A stretch of DNA of 20,767 nt from Crocinitomicaceae bacterium (GTDB lineage: Bacteria > Bacteroidota > Bacteroidia > Flavobacteriales_D > Crocinitomicaceae), in contig JAURHO010000012.1 in assembly GCA_030833265.1 (NCBI GenBank), positions 1-20,767 of the forward strand, given 5' to 3'. The translations under genes were made by a program, and so were the position numbers. The notes beneath the pieces are model-generated. The model was given only the letters and a program-made list of their open reading frames with translations. It ran no database searches and was not told the DNA's origin. The stretch's first letter is position 1; each line of letters opens with the position of its first letter. Below are positions 7,485-15,938 of the stretch, one piece after another.

Positions 7485-8516
7485 ATGAATAAATTTGTTT
7501 TGGTAACAGGCGGGGCGGGTTATATTGGCTCGCATACCGTTGTAGCACTCCAACAAAAAGGCTACACTCCAATTATCGCTGATGATTTTCGCAATGCCAA
7601 TGAGGTGGTGCTAAAGGGGCTCACGCAAATTTTAGGCGCGACGCCCATTTTACACCGCATCGATGTTTGCGATGCAGCAGCACTCAATCAACTCTTTGAG
7701 CAATACAACTTTGAAGGAGTCATTCATTTTGCGGCCTACAAGGCGGTCGGCGAGTCTGTTGAGAAGCCATTGGCCTATTATCAGAACAATTTGGTGGGCC
7801 TGATCAATGTACTCAGTATGCTTGAAAAGCACGATGTGCGCAACTTTGTGTTTTCGTCATCTTGCACCGTTTATGGCGAGCCTAAAGGTGAAAAAGAAGT
7901 GAGTGAAAGCACCCCAAAACAAGCACCAGAATCTCCGTATGGGTTTACCAAATGGATGGGCGAGCAAATCATCACAGACTTTCATAAAAGTTCAGCAAAA
8001 AGCAAGCTCATGAACTTGCGTTATTTTAATCCGGTTGGTGCCCACGCGTCGGCACTCATTGGCGAATATCCAATAGGTAAGCCAAATAACTTGTTGCCTT
8101 TTGTGACGCAAACAGCAATTGGCAAGCACGCTCATTTAACAGTCTTTGGCGATGATTACCCTACCCGAGACGGTTCTTGTATCCGAGACTACATCCACGT
8201 TACAGACCTTGCAGAAGCGCACGTAGCCGCCCTTGAATTTTTAGCTAAAGCAGAAAATGGTTTGCTTGAAGCTGTCAATATTGGCACCGGCACCGGCAGC
8301 TCTGTTCTTGAAATCGTCGCCGCATTTGAAAAGGTAACTGGCAAGGCTTTGCCGCATCAAATTGGCCCAAGAAGAGCAGGAGATGTTGTAGAAATTTATG
8401 CTAATGCCAGCAAAGGCCAAGAATTATTAGGATGGAAAGCCCGTCTAACCATAGAAGACGCCATCCGCGATGCTTGGGCCTGGGAAAATTATTTAGCAGC
8501 AAGCGCACAGCAATGA
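7485..8516 (+). CDS. galE: UDP-glucose 4-epimerase
   Basis: Short-chain dehydrogenase-type epimerase of 343 residues, the usual GalE length, interconverting UDP-glucose and UDP-galactose (and possibly the N-acetyl forms) in the cytoplasm. The NAD-binding motif TGGAGYIGSH is at residues 8-17. The catalytic set is present: the SSSCTVYG segment at 124-131, with S124-S126 and T128, and Y152-xxx-K156. NLRYFNPVGAH follows and is typical of GalE, as are the substrate-binding DGSCIRDYIHVTDLA segment and the late VEIYANASKGQELLGW block. The ATG at 7485 lies 4 bases after a TAnnTTTG box. The stop TGA overlaps the tatD ATG (ATGA), so this is the first gene of galE-tatD-ansA. Galactose for surface glycans is a likely use, by inference only. 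Confidence 0.96.
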   Translation: MNKFVLVTGGAGYIGSHTVVALQQKGYTPIIADDFRNANEVVLKGLTQILGATPILHRIDVCDAAALNQLFEQYNFEGVIHFAAYKAVGESVEKPLAYYQNNLVGLINVLSMLEKHDVRNFVFSSSCTVYGEPKGEKEVSESTPKQAPESPYGFTKWMGEQIITDFHKSSAKSKLMNLRYFNPVGAHASALIGEYPIGKPNNLLPFVTQTAIGKHAHLTVFGDDYPTRDGSCIRDYIHVTDLAEAHVAALEFLAKAENGLLEAVNIGTGTGSSVLEIVAAFEKVTGKALPHQIGPRRAGDVVEIYANASKGQELLGWKARLTIEDAIRDAWAWENYLAASAQQ

Positions 8517-9310
8517 TCATTGATACACACGCGCATATTTATGCCGAAGAATTTGATGCCGACAGAGACCTCATGCTCCAAAGAGCCAGTGCTTCGGGTG
8601 TCGGCGCTATTTTATTGCCAAATATAGATGTAGCAAGTATTGCTCCTCTAGAATCTTTGGCAGCTGCTCAGGCCAATTGTATCCCCATGATGGGCTTGCA
8701 TCCAACCTATGTTAAAGAAAATTGGGAGCAAGAGCTTGCCACCATTGAAGCGCAGCTTTTCGCTGCGCCAGAGCGCTACTGCGCCGTTGGCGAAATCGGC
8801 CTCGACCTCTATTGGGACAGCACTTTTTTAGCCGAGCAGCAAGCAGCATTTCGACTTCAGGTACAATGGGCTAAGAAACTCAAATTACCCATTGCCATAC
8901 ATGTCAGAAAAGCTTTTGAAGAACTTTTTGCCATTCTCGACGAAGAATGGACGCCAGAATTAAGCGGGGTGTTTCATTGTTTTACTGGTAGCAAAGAACA
9001 AGTGCAACGCATTTTAAAATACGAGCAATTCTATTTCGGAATTGGCGGCGTTTTAACCTATAAAAATGCGGGCTTGGCTGAGGTTGTTGCCCACATTCCT
9101 CATGACCGCTTATTGCTTGAAACAGACGCTCCTTATTTGTCACCGGTTCCTTACCGAGGAAAACGCAATGAACCCGCCTACATGACTGAAGTAGTTGGCA
9201 AATTGCACGAATGCCTTGGTTTATCGGTGCCTGAAATTGAGGCGCTCACGAGCGCCAACGCCGTTCGCTTATTTGCCTTAGAAAAATTTCTTACTTTCGA
9301 ACATGCGTAA
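8513..9310 (+). CDS. tatD: TatD-family metal-dependent hydrolase/DNase
   Basis: Protein of 265 residues with the TatD TIM-barrel metallohydrolase pattern; family members are Mg-dependent 3'-5' DNA/RNA exonucleases. The N-terminal metal-binding HxH is H6-A-H8 in IDTHAH, the bridging glutamate is E94 in GEIGLDLYWD, and later ligands sit in IAIHVRKAF, GVFHCFTGS and LLLETDAPYLSPVPYRGKRNEP. I chose the ATG at 8513 because it overlaps the galE stop as ATGA and puts the first HxH at the proper position; the open frame extends upstream to a TTG at 8432, inside galE, but that part does not look like TatD. Its end overlaps ansA by 8 bases. Function as a general nuclease is inferred from the family. Confidence 0.95.
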   Translation: MIIDTHAHIYAEEFDADRDLMLQRASASGVGAILLPNIDVASIAPLESLAAAQANCIPMMGLHPTYVKENWEQELATIEAQLFAAPERYCAVGEIGLDLYWDSTFLAEQQAAFRLQVQWAKKLKLPIAIHVRKAFEELFAILDEEWTPELSGVFHCFTGSKEQVQRILKYEQFYFGIGGVLTYKNAGLAEVVAHIPHDRLLLETDAPYLSPVPYRGKRNEPAYMTEVVGKLHECLGLSVPEIEALTSANAVRLFALEKFLTFEHA

Positions 9311-10319
9311 GATTTTACTTATCTATACTGGCGGCACCATTGGCATGATCACCAATGCCCAAACAGGGGCTCTTGAAAGTGTCAATTTTGAGCACCTACA
9401 CGCCCACATTCCAGAACTGCAGCGCTTTGATTTAGAACTGAGCGTTCGTAGTTTTGAGCAGCCTGTCGATTCTTCAGAAATTACCCTTCAACATTGGCAA
9501 ACAATTGCCAGTTGGATCACGGAATTTTATGCGCAATTTGATGGTTTTGTGGTGCTGCATGGCACCGACACCATGTCATATACAGCGAGTGCCTTGAGTT
9601 TTATGCTGCAAGGCCTTAAAAAGCCAGTGATTTTTACGGGTTCACAACTCCCGATTGGTATCATCAGAACGGACGGCAAAGAAAACCTCATTACGGCCAT
9701 TGAAATTGCGGCTGCTCAAGATGAAAACGGCGAACCAATGGTGCAAGAGGTGGCACTGTATTTTGAATATTGTTTATTTAGGGCAAACCGAAGTTCCAAG
9801 GTTTCGGCGCATCAATTTGAGGCCTTTCAATCTCCAAATTATCCGTTACTAGCCAAAGCTGGGGTTCAATTAGAGTGGTTTAAAGAACGCCTTTTCCGCA
9901 CTAATGAAACGGCCTTGAAAAGTCAGCTTTCATTGAATAATCAGGTTGGTTTATTGAAACTCTACCCTGGAATTCCAACTGTTGCCTATACTTCTTTATT
10001 ACAATATCCAAGTTTTCAAATTGTGATACTCGAAACCTTTGGTGCTGGTAATGCCTTTAGTGAGTCAGCGTTTCAAACAGCCATTCATGACTTTATTACA
10101 GCCGGCGGAATCGTACTTAATATTACGCAATGCCAAAGCGGATCGGTCAGACAGGGGGCCTATCAGACCAGTGTATTTTTTGAGAAAGCAGGTGTAATTA
10201 GTGGTGCTGACTTAACAGCAGAAGCAGCCATTACGAAAAGCATGTTTGCTTTGGCCAATCTTCCAAAAGAAGCAATCCCGAATTTTCTAGGGACAGCTGT
10301 GGTAGGGGAGCTTTCCTAG
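9303..10319 (+). CDS. ansA: Type I (cytoplasmic) L-asparaginase
   Basis: Protein of 338 residues, with no signal peptide, converting asparagine to aspartate and ammonia. The two active-site threonines are in YTGGTIGM (T12) and HGTDTM (T88, next to D89), and the catalytic lysine aligns with K166 in ANRSSK; these correspond to T14, T91/D92 and K163 of E. coli AnsA. Other AnsA-type blocks are SYTASALSFMLQGL, VIFTGSQLPIG and, near the end, TQCQSGSV and GVISGADLTAEAA. The start ATG at 9303 overlaps tatD by 8 bases, so it is the last gene of galE-tatD-ansA. Its stop codon interlocks with that of the convergent ftsE in CTAG. The grouping with galE and tatD suggests housekeeping cotranscription, not a shared pathway. 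Confidence 0.95.
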   Translation: MRKILLIYTGGTIGMITNAQTGALESVNFEHLHAHIPELQRFDLELSVRSFEQPVDSSEITLQHWQTIASWITEFYAQFDGFVVLHGTDTMSYTASALSFMLQGLKKPVIFTGSQLPIGIIRTDGKENLITAIEIAAAQDENGEPMVQEVALYFEYCLFRANRSSKVSAHQFEAFQSPNYPLLAKAGVQLEWFKERLFRTNETALKSQLSLNNQVGLLKLYPGIPTVAYTSLLQYPSFQIVILETFGAGNAFSESAFQTAIHDFITAGGIVLNITQCQSGSVRQGAYQTSVFFEKAGVISGADLTAEAAITKSMFALANLPKEAIPNFLGTAVVGELS

Positions 10320-10987
10320 CGCTGTTCAATTACTTTTCCTTCGCTCACTTCTAAAATTCTACCCGGAAAATGCGCCACCATTTGCATGTCGTGGGTGGCC
10401 ATCAAAATAGCTGTGTTTTCTTCTTTGGCAACCGCCAAAAGCAATTCCATAATTTCTTTAGAAGTTGCGGGGTCCAAATTTCCGGTTGGTTCGTCTGCTA
10501 AAATAAGTGTAGGCTTATTCAAAAGTGCTCTTGCAATAGAAACACGTTGCTGTTCTCCTCCGGAAAGTTGATGCGGGAAATCTTTGGCTTTTTTCTCGAT
10601 GCCAACAAGTTGCAGGCAGTTCATCGCGCGCTGCTCAATGAGTTTTTTGTCGCTCCAGCCCGTTGCCCCTAAAACAAACTTGAGGTTGTCAAGAACATTG
10701 CGGTCAGTGAGCAACTGAAAATCCTGAAACACGATGCCAATTTTTCTGCGCAAAAAAGGAATCTGCTTGCGTTTAAGGCCCTTGAGTTCAAAGCCGCAAA
10801 CACTTCCAGTACCTTCAGTAAGCGGCAATTCAGCGTAGAGAGTTTTGAGCAAACTACTTTTTCCGCTACCGGTTTTACCAATCAAATAGGCAAATGTTTT
10901 TTCTTCCAATTCGAGGTCGAGTTGGTCAAGAATCAATTTTTCTTGTTGGTAAATTTTGGCGTTTCTTAGAGAGATGACAGTTGACAC
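10316..10987 (-). CDS. ftsE: FtsE-type ABC transporter ATP-binding protein
   Basis: ABC ATPase of 223 residues with no other domain, the size of FtsE. Walker A is GKTGSGKSS (37-45), followed by the Q-loop in IVFQDFQLL, the signature LSGGEQQRVSIARAL, Walker B with LILADEPTGNLD, and the H-loop MATHDM. The TGNLD form and short length place it in the FtsE/LolD/MacB-type group; FtsE is the usual assignment for single Bacteroidota genes of this kind, where it drives FtsX in control of cell-wall hydrolysis at the septum. The start is GTG at 10987: no ATG lies in frame upstream within the gap or near the N-terminus. No permease (FtsX) gene is adjacent, so the assignment rests on sequence alone. The stop overlaps ansA within CTAG. 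Confidence 0.82.
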   Translation of the reverse strand: MSTVISLRNAKIYQQEKLILDQLDLELEEKTFAYLIGKTGSGKSSLLKTLYAELPLTEGTGSVCGFELKGLKRKQIPFLRRKIGIVFQDFQLLTDRNVLDNLKFVLGATGWSDKKLIEQRAMNCLQLVGIEKKAKDFPHQLSGGEQQRVSIARALLNKPTLILADEPTGNLDPATSKEIMELLLAVAKEENTAILMATHDMQMVAHFPGRILEVSEGKVIEQR

Positions 10988-11082
10988 AAGCGATAATTTT
11001 AGACAAATGTGTTCATTAAGTCGTAACCAAAATAAATTTTACCCGATTTTATCTTAACAAATTCAGGTTTAAAACTTTTGGA

Positions 11083-11111
11083 TAGGGGAGCAGATTGGGC
11101 ACTTGCCCCTA
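11083..11111. repeat. Inverted repeats upstream of the large TPR gene
   Basis: TAGGGG (11083-11088) and CCCCTA (11106-11111) form an inverted repeat around a 17-base spacer. Nested inside is a tighter palindrome, GGGCA-CT-TGCCC (11097-11108). Both sit 15-45 bases before the ATG at 11127 and next to a near-consensus promoter box, so they could be an operator or a transcript hairpin. Only the pattern itself is seen. Confidence 0.35.
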
Positions 11112-11112
11112 G

Positions 11113-11120
11113 TAATTTTA
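11113..11120 (+). promoter_or_regulatory. Near-consensus -7 box for the TPR/barrel operon
   Basis: TAATTTTA matches TAnnTTTG except for the last base and lies 6 bases before the ATG at 11127. A TTG occurs at 11095-11097, but its 15-base spacing is shorter than usual. This is weaker than the other boxes in the window. Confidence 0.35.
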
Positions 11121-11126
11121 CATACT

Positions 11127-14100
11127 ATGAATCGTAACTTGCGTTATCTTGTCTTCCTGTTGTGCTTCCCAATGCTTTTTTGGGCGCAGGAATCCACCAA
11201 ATACAGTGGTGAAAATGCGGCTTTTTTCAATGCCGAGGATTTGTATACTAAAGCTCAGTTTGCCGAAGCCAAACAAGAGTTCAGGACCTTCATCAATGCT
11301 TGTCAGCAAAACAAGCGCAATGAGCACGATCCTTTCTTGATCAAGGCGCATTACTATGAAGGGATGTCGGCCTTGCAGCTCTATAACAACGATGCCATTC
11401 CCTTATTAGAGACATTTAATAAAACCTACCCAGAAAACAATTACCGCACTGAAATTGCCGTAGGAATTGGGGCGTATCATTTCAAAAATGAAGATTTCAT
11501 TGCAGCACAACGCGCTTACAAAGACATCAACGTCAGGAACCTAAAAGCTGATCAAAAAGAAGAAGTACTTTTCAAGTTGGGTTATTCGGCCTATCAAAAT
11601 GAAGACCAAGATGCGGCTTATCTTGCTTTTAAAGATATCAAAGATGGCACCACCGAATATGCGAAGCCGGCTTTGTATTACTATGCACACATCAGTTATA
11701 CACGTTCTTCTTTGCAAGAGGCCTTAGAAGGTTTTAAAGCTTTGCAAAAGGATTCCACTTATTGTGGCGTTGTGCCATATTACATTGCACAAATTTTATA
11801 CAAACAAGGCAAGTTTCAGGAAGTAATAGATTTCGCTCCGACTGTCTTGACTTGCAGCTTTGTCAATAATGAATTTGACATTCAGCACATCATCGGGAAT
11901 GCTTATTATCAGTTAGGGAAGTTTGACCAAGCATTACCTTATCTAGAAAAATACCATCAAAATGCCCGTGGTACCCGCGATGATTATTATGAGTTTGGCT
12001 ATGCCTATTACAAAACACAGCAATACGACAAAGCCATCAAGAATTTTGATAAAGTAACAAGAGTTTCGGATAGCCTGGGGCATATTGCGATGTATCAAAT
12101 TGGTGATTCATATCTCAAATTAAACAAACTACTGCCTGCAAGAAGTGCTTTTGAACGCGCTGCTGAAATGAACAGTTTACCTCAAATTCAGGAGGATGCA
12201 CTTTTTCAATTTGCCGTTATTTCTTTTAAAGTAGATATCAATCCTTACGATGAATCAGTAAGGGCGTTTGAAAATTACTTGAGCCGTTACCCTGAGTCAA
12301 AGCGCAAACGCGATGTGTATCAATACCTTGTAAATGTTTACACCAACACCTCAAATTTTGCAAAAGCCCTAGAGTCCATTGATAAATTGGCCTCAAAGGA
12401 TGCGCAACTCAAAAAAGTTTACCAAACGGTAGCCTTTAATTATGGCGTTGAGTTGTTTCAAAAAGGACAAATGCAAGATGCCTATGAGGCGTTTAAAAAG
12501 GTAAGCACGTATCCGATGGATCCGCAGATGGTCGCGCTTTCGCGTTACTGGATGGCCGATATTCTTTACCGCAAAAATGATCTAAGTGGGGCAATTAACA
12601 CCTACCGTGATTTTATCAATTCACCGGCTTCCAATTCCTTGCCTGAAAAAGTAGACGCTTATTACAATATTGGTTATGCATATTTAGATCAAGGCAAAAG
12701 AGATGAAGCGATTCAGTCGTTTAGAACCTATTTGCAACTGAATCCAGACAAAGCGAACAAAGTTGTGGATGCCACTTTCCGCGTGGCCGATGCTTATTAT
12801 GTAAACAAGCAGAATTTGCAAGCCATTCAATATTATCAGCAGGCTTACAACCTCAATTCTCCTTTGAATGACAAGGCACTCTTTTATTTAGCAAAAGCCC
12901 AAGGCTTCAATGGTCAGCTGCCAGATAAAGCCCTAACGCTTAGTAAATTGCTTAAAGAAGCACCCGCTTCAAAATACCGCATGAATGCCCAGTATGAATT
13001 GGCGAGAACCTATTTCTCTCAATTGAATTATGATCAGGCGCTCAGTACGTATCAGACCTTCCTTTCTGAGTTTCCGAAGTCCCCGTATACGCTTGATGTC
13101 AAGTTAGACATAGCGGATATTTACTACAAAAAATGGGACTACACTAAGTCTGAGGCGGCTTACCTCGAGATCTTAAGTACGTATGAGCAACAGCGCGAAA
13201 TCTGTAAAAAAGTCGTCATGAACCTGATTGATGTCTATAACGCACAGAAGAAACCTGATTTAGCTTCTGAGGTCATCGACAAGTATCCGTGTGCTAATAT
13301 TTCAACTGAGGAAAAAGAGAACATTTTCTACTCGCCGGCATTAGCTGCCTATGAAGACACCAATTACAGAGAAGCCATCGAGAAATTTGAAGTCTACATG
13401 ACTAAATTCCCGAATGGCCGTTATATGAACGAGACTTATTTCTATTTGGGTAATAGCTTACTCAGAACCAAAGATTCTGTAGGGGCCATTCAACAATTTG
13501 AAAAGTATTTAGGCACCAACCTAACTACTTATGCTGAGTATGCTGCTGCCAAAACGGCTGCCTACCACTACATCCGAAAAGATTACGCAAAAGCATTGCA
13601 GTACTATCAGAAATTAGAAAGCGTCGCGGCGAAGCCAACGAGCACTTTTGACGCTAAACTTGGCATCATGCGTTGTGCCTTTTTAGGTGCCAACTATGAG
13701 CTAGCGCGTTCTAACGCTGACTTTGTTTTAGAGAATGCGGCCCTGACGCCTGTACTCAAAGTAGAAGCAGAATATGCAAAGGGCTTGGCAAACTACCACT
13801 TGAAACAACTTGATTTAGCGAAGACTTCATTAGAATGGTTGGTCAAGAATACAACGACGGCTATGGGTTCTGAAGCCAAATATTTATTGGCAGATATCTA
13901 TTACAGTCAAAAAATGTATGACGAAGCGGAAACAGAAATCAAGTCTTTGTTAAAAATGAAGCCGAGCTACAATTATTGGGTAGCCAAAGGGCTTTTATTA
14001 CAAACGCGTGTGCACATAGCGCATGAGGATCTTTTCCAAGCTGAGCAAACACTCAAGTCGGTGCTTGACTTTTATCCGGACCAACAAGACGGTGTGCTTT

Positions 14101-14201
14101 CCGAAGCTTCTGACCTCTGGGATGAACTCATGCAATTGAAAAATCCGCCTGCTTCAGAAGAGAAGCAACCTGAAATGAAAATCGAAATCAACGAAGAATA
14201 A
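11127..14201 (+). CDS. Large secreted tetratricopeptide-repeat protein
   Basis: Protein of 1024 residues. A cleavable signal peptide is clear (MNRNLRYLVFLLCFPMLFWA, cut before QES), with no lipobox cysteine, so the mature protein should be soluble in the periplasm. Nearly all the rest is repeated paired helices of the TPR/Sel1 type, with recurring patterns such as YYEFGYAYYKTQQYDKAIKN, AYYNIGYAYLDQGKRDEAIQ and LGNSLLRTKDSVGAIQQFEKYL, rich in Tyr, Ala and Gln. The C-terminal 25 residues are acidic and Lys-rich. I chose the ATG at 11127; a TTG at 11103 would only spoil the signal peptide. The barrel gene starts 3 bases after the stop. TPR arrays of this type are scaffolds that bind other proteins; the partner is most likely the neighbouring barrel protein (inference). 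No specific function is recognised. Confidence 0.9.
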   Translation: MNRNLRYLVFLLCFPMLFWAQESTKYSGENAAFFNAEDLYTKAQFAEAKQEFRTFINACQQNKRNEHDPFLIKAHYYEGMSALQLYNNDAIPLLETFNKTYPENNYRTEIAVGIGAYHFKNEDFIAAQRAYKDINVRNLKADQKEEVLFKLGYSAYQNEDQDAAYLAFKDIKDGTTEYAKPALYYYAHISYTRSSLQEALEGFKALQKDSTYCGVVPYYIAQILYKQGKFQEVIDFAPTVLTCSFVNNEFDIQHIIGNAYYQLGKFDQALPYLEKYHQNARGTRDDYYEFGYAYYKTQQYDKAIKNFDKVTRVSDSLGHIAMYQIGDSYLKLNKLLPARSAFERAAEMNSLPQIQEDALFQFAVISFKVDINPYDESVRAFENYLSRYPESKRKRDVYQYLVNVYTNTSNFAKALESIDKLASKDAQLKKVYQTVAFNYGVELFQKGQMQDAYEAFKKVSTYPMDPQMVALSRYWMADILYRKNDLSGAINTYRDFINSPASNSLPEKVDAYYNIGYAYLDQGKRDEAIQSFRTYLQLNPDKANKVVDATFRVADAYYVNKQNLQAIQYYQQAYNLNSPLNDKALFYLAKAQGFNGQLPDKALTLSKLLKEAPASKYRMNAQYELARTYFSQLNYDQALSTYQTFLSEFPKSPYTLDVKLDIADIYYKKWDYTKSEAAYLEILSTYEQQREICKKVVMNLIDVYNAQKKPDLASEVIDKYPCANISTEEKENIFYSPALAAYEDTNYREAIEKFEVYMTKFPNGRYMNETYFYLGNSLLRTKDSVGAIQQFEKYLGTNLTTYAEYAAAKTAAYHYIRKDYAKALQYYQKLESVAAKPTSTFDAKLGIMRCAFLGANYELARSNADFVLENAALTPVLKVEAEYAKGLANYHLKQLDLAKTSLEWLVKNTTTAMGSEAKYLLADIYYSQKMYDEAETEIKSLLKMKPSYNYWVAKGLLLQTRVHIAHEDLFQAEQTLKSVLDFYPDQQDGVLSEASDLWDELMQLKNPPASEEKQPEMKIEINEE

Positions 14202-14204
14202 AAC

Positions 14205-15938
14205 ATGAAGTTATTCAGCACCACCTTATTTTGTATAGGTCTCATCCTGACTTCTTTTGCACAACAAAAGGAGGATCTAGTTGGCTATACAACCACTAAT
14301 CAGCAAGTTGAGCCTGCCTCGCGCATTTTAGAGTTTCCTAAAATCATTGACTCCGTGAAGGCAAGTCCTGTTAAAGACTATCCTCTATTGTTCTTTCAGG
14401 CAGAAACCAAAATCTTGCTCGACACGATTGAAGCCGCAACTGTTGAAACTACTGAGAAACTCGATAAACTCTATCCTTTTTATGTGAAGGCCGGAATTGG
14501 TTCGGTAATTATGCCTTTGGGTGAAATCCGTTTTGGTTCAGATCAGTCTCGCAACTGGCATTATGGAGGCAACATCACGCACTTGAGTTCTTACGGGGAC
14601 ATCAAAGATCGCAACAAAGTGTTGTATGCACCTGCCCAATATGACCGCAGTGCAGCCCATTTATACGGGCGTTACAACGAGCGCAATTACCAAATAAAAG
14701 CAGACGGTTATTATCAAAATAATGGTTTTCATTACTACGGAATTCCTTTAGATTCAACGACCACTATTACTGCAGATTCTATTGCCCAAAGATTCCAATT
14801 GAGTAAAGGTACTGCTGAATATATTTGGCTTAGAGGAGATTCTGCACGCTTGAATTTATCATTCCAAGGGGCGTATCAAAATTTCTTGACTCGACCACTC
14901 GATTCTACCAAAGTATTTCGATCAAAAGAAAATAATATTCAGTTCAAAACCAGAGCTTGGTATAATTACAAATACGAGTATTTCTACGCTGATTTGGGCT
15001 TGCGTTACAACAACTATAGAAGAGGATTTGTAGATACGGTTGTTGCTCCGGGAGACACTGGTTTTGTACACAACAATACCATCATTGATTTTAGACCAGG
15101 AGTTTGGACACAAGCGCTCAATGACCGCCTAAAAGTTGAATTGGGTGTAACAATCACGGGTGATGTTCACGAAAGTGGGACCAATTTTTATGTGTACCCG
15201 AATGCAGAATTTAAGTATAGCTTGTTCAACAATATTTTTATTCCTTATGTAGGATTAAAGGGTGGCTTGAAACAGAATACCTTACAGGGCTTGACGAGCG
15301 TGAATCCGTTCATCAGAACCAATGTAGAATTGCGCAACGAGCATAACCCTTATGATATTTACGGTGGTTTCAAAGGAACACTGAGCCAACAATTGAGTTT
15401 TAATCTCGGCGTACACTTCATGCACATTGAAAACAAAGCCTTCTTTGTGACCGACACCAACGATATTTATAACAACAACCAGACGGTGCACTATGATACA
15501 CTCTCTCAAACGACTTTTGAAGGATCTGTGAGTTATCAGAACGGAGAAAAGCTAAAGATTGACGTGTTGGGGCGCTATAATATGTTCTTATTATACCATG
15601 AGGCCTACGCCTGGAACTTGCCACAATTACAGTTCATTGCCCGAGGTTCTTATCAGTTGAATGATAAATTCTATGGCAAACTAGACGCCAATATTGAAAC
15701 CGGCAGAAAAGCACTTGTGTCTGCTGATACTCCTGATGCGCTTTCAACAGATCAAGGGCAGTATTATGTGAATTTAGGGACAATTGTTGACATCAATTTA
15801 GGCCTCGAATATCGCTACACGCCTCGTTTTTCGGTCTTTTTACAAGCCAACAATTTAGCGGCACAACGCTATAACCGTTGGTATAGCTATCCAGTGCAGC
15901 CTATTCAAGTAATTGGTGGGATCACAGCCAGATTCTGA
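14205..15938 (+). CDS. Outer-membrane beta-barrel, plug-less TonB-receptor-like
   Basis: Protein of 577 residues with a signal peptide (MKLFSTTLFCIGLILTSFAQ). Residues about 20-90 are a non-barrel linker; from about 92 (YPFYVKAGIGSVIMPLGEIRFG) onward the sequence alternates polar and hydrophobic residues, rich in Tyr, Asn and Gly, as in transmembrane strands. It ends with a terminal phenylalanine (GGITARF), the typical barrel-assembly signal. The last strands (FSVFLQANNLAAQRYNRW) resemble TonB-dependent receptors, but at this length there is no plug domain, TonB box or carboxypeptidase-like N-domain. Motifs such as HLSSYGDI and HYYGIP recur, as far as I recall, in Bacteroidota proteins encoded next to large TPR proteins. 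The TPR gene lies 3 bases upstream, and the downstream dehydrogenase starts within its stop (TGATG). The transported substrate, if any, is unknown. Confidence 0.82.
   Translation: MKLFSTTLFCIGLILTSFAQQKEDLVGYTTTNQQVEPASRILEFPKIIDSVKASPVKDYPLLFFQAETKILLDTIEAATVETTEKLDKLYPFYVKAGIGSVIMPLGEIRFGSDQSRNWHYGGNITHLSSYGDIKDRNKVLYAPAQYDRSAAHLYGRYNERNYQIKADGYYQNNGFHYYGIPLDSTTTITADSIAQRFQLSKGTAEYIWLRGDSARLNLSFQGAYQNFLTRPLDSTKVFRSKENNIQFKTRAWYNYKYEYFYADLGLRYNNYRRGFVDTVVAPGDTGFVHNNTIIDFRPGVWTQALNDRLKVELGVTITGDVHESGTNFYVYPNAEFKYSLFNNIFIPYVGLKGGLKQNTLQGLTSVNPFIRTNVELRNEHNPYDIYGGFKGTLSQQLSFNLGVHFMHIENKAFFVTDTNDIYNNNQTVHYDTLSQTTFEGSVSYQNGEKLKIDVLGRYNMFLLYHEAYAWNLPQLQFIARGSYQLNDKFYGKLDANIETGRKALVSADTPDALSTDQGQYYVNLGTIVDINLGLEYRYTPRFSVFLQANNLAAQRYNRWYSYPVQPIQVIGGITARF

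Noticed and set aside
8432..8512. Upstream extension of tatD to a TTG inside galE
   Set aside because: The extra 27 residues are Arg/His-rich out-of-frame galE sequence; the ATG at 8513 overlaps the galE stop and gives a standard TatD N-terminus.
11004..11032. Possible ftsE promoter on the minus strand (TTTTG, 16 bases, CACATTTG)
   Set aside because: The box has a mismatch in the first base and the spacing is shorter than usual; too weak to list as a feature.
11103..11126. TTG start for the large TPR protein
   Set aside because: The ATG at 11127 gives a clean signal peptide, and the TTG lies within the inverted repeat before the promoter box.
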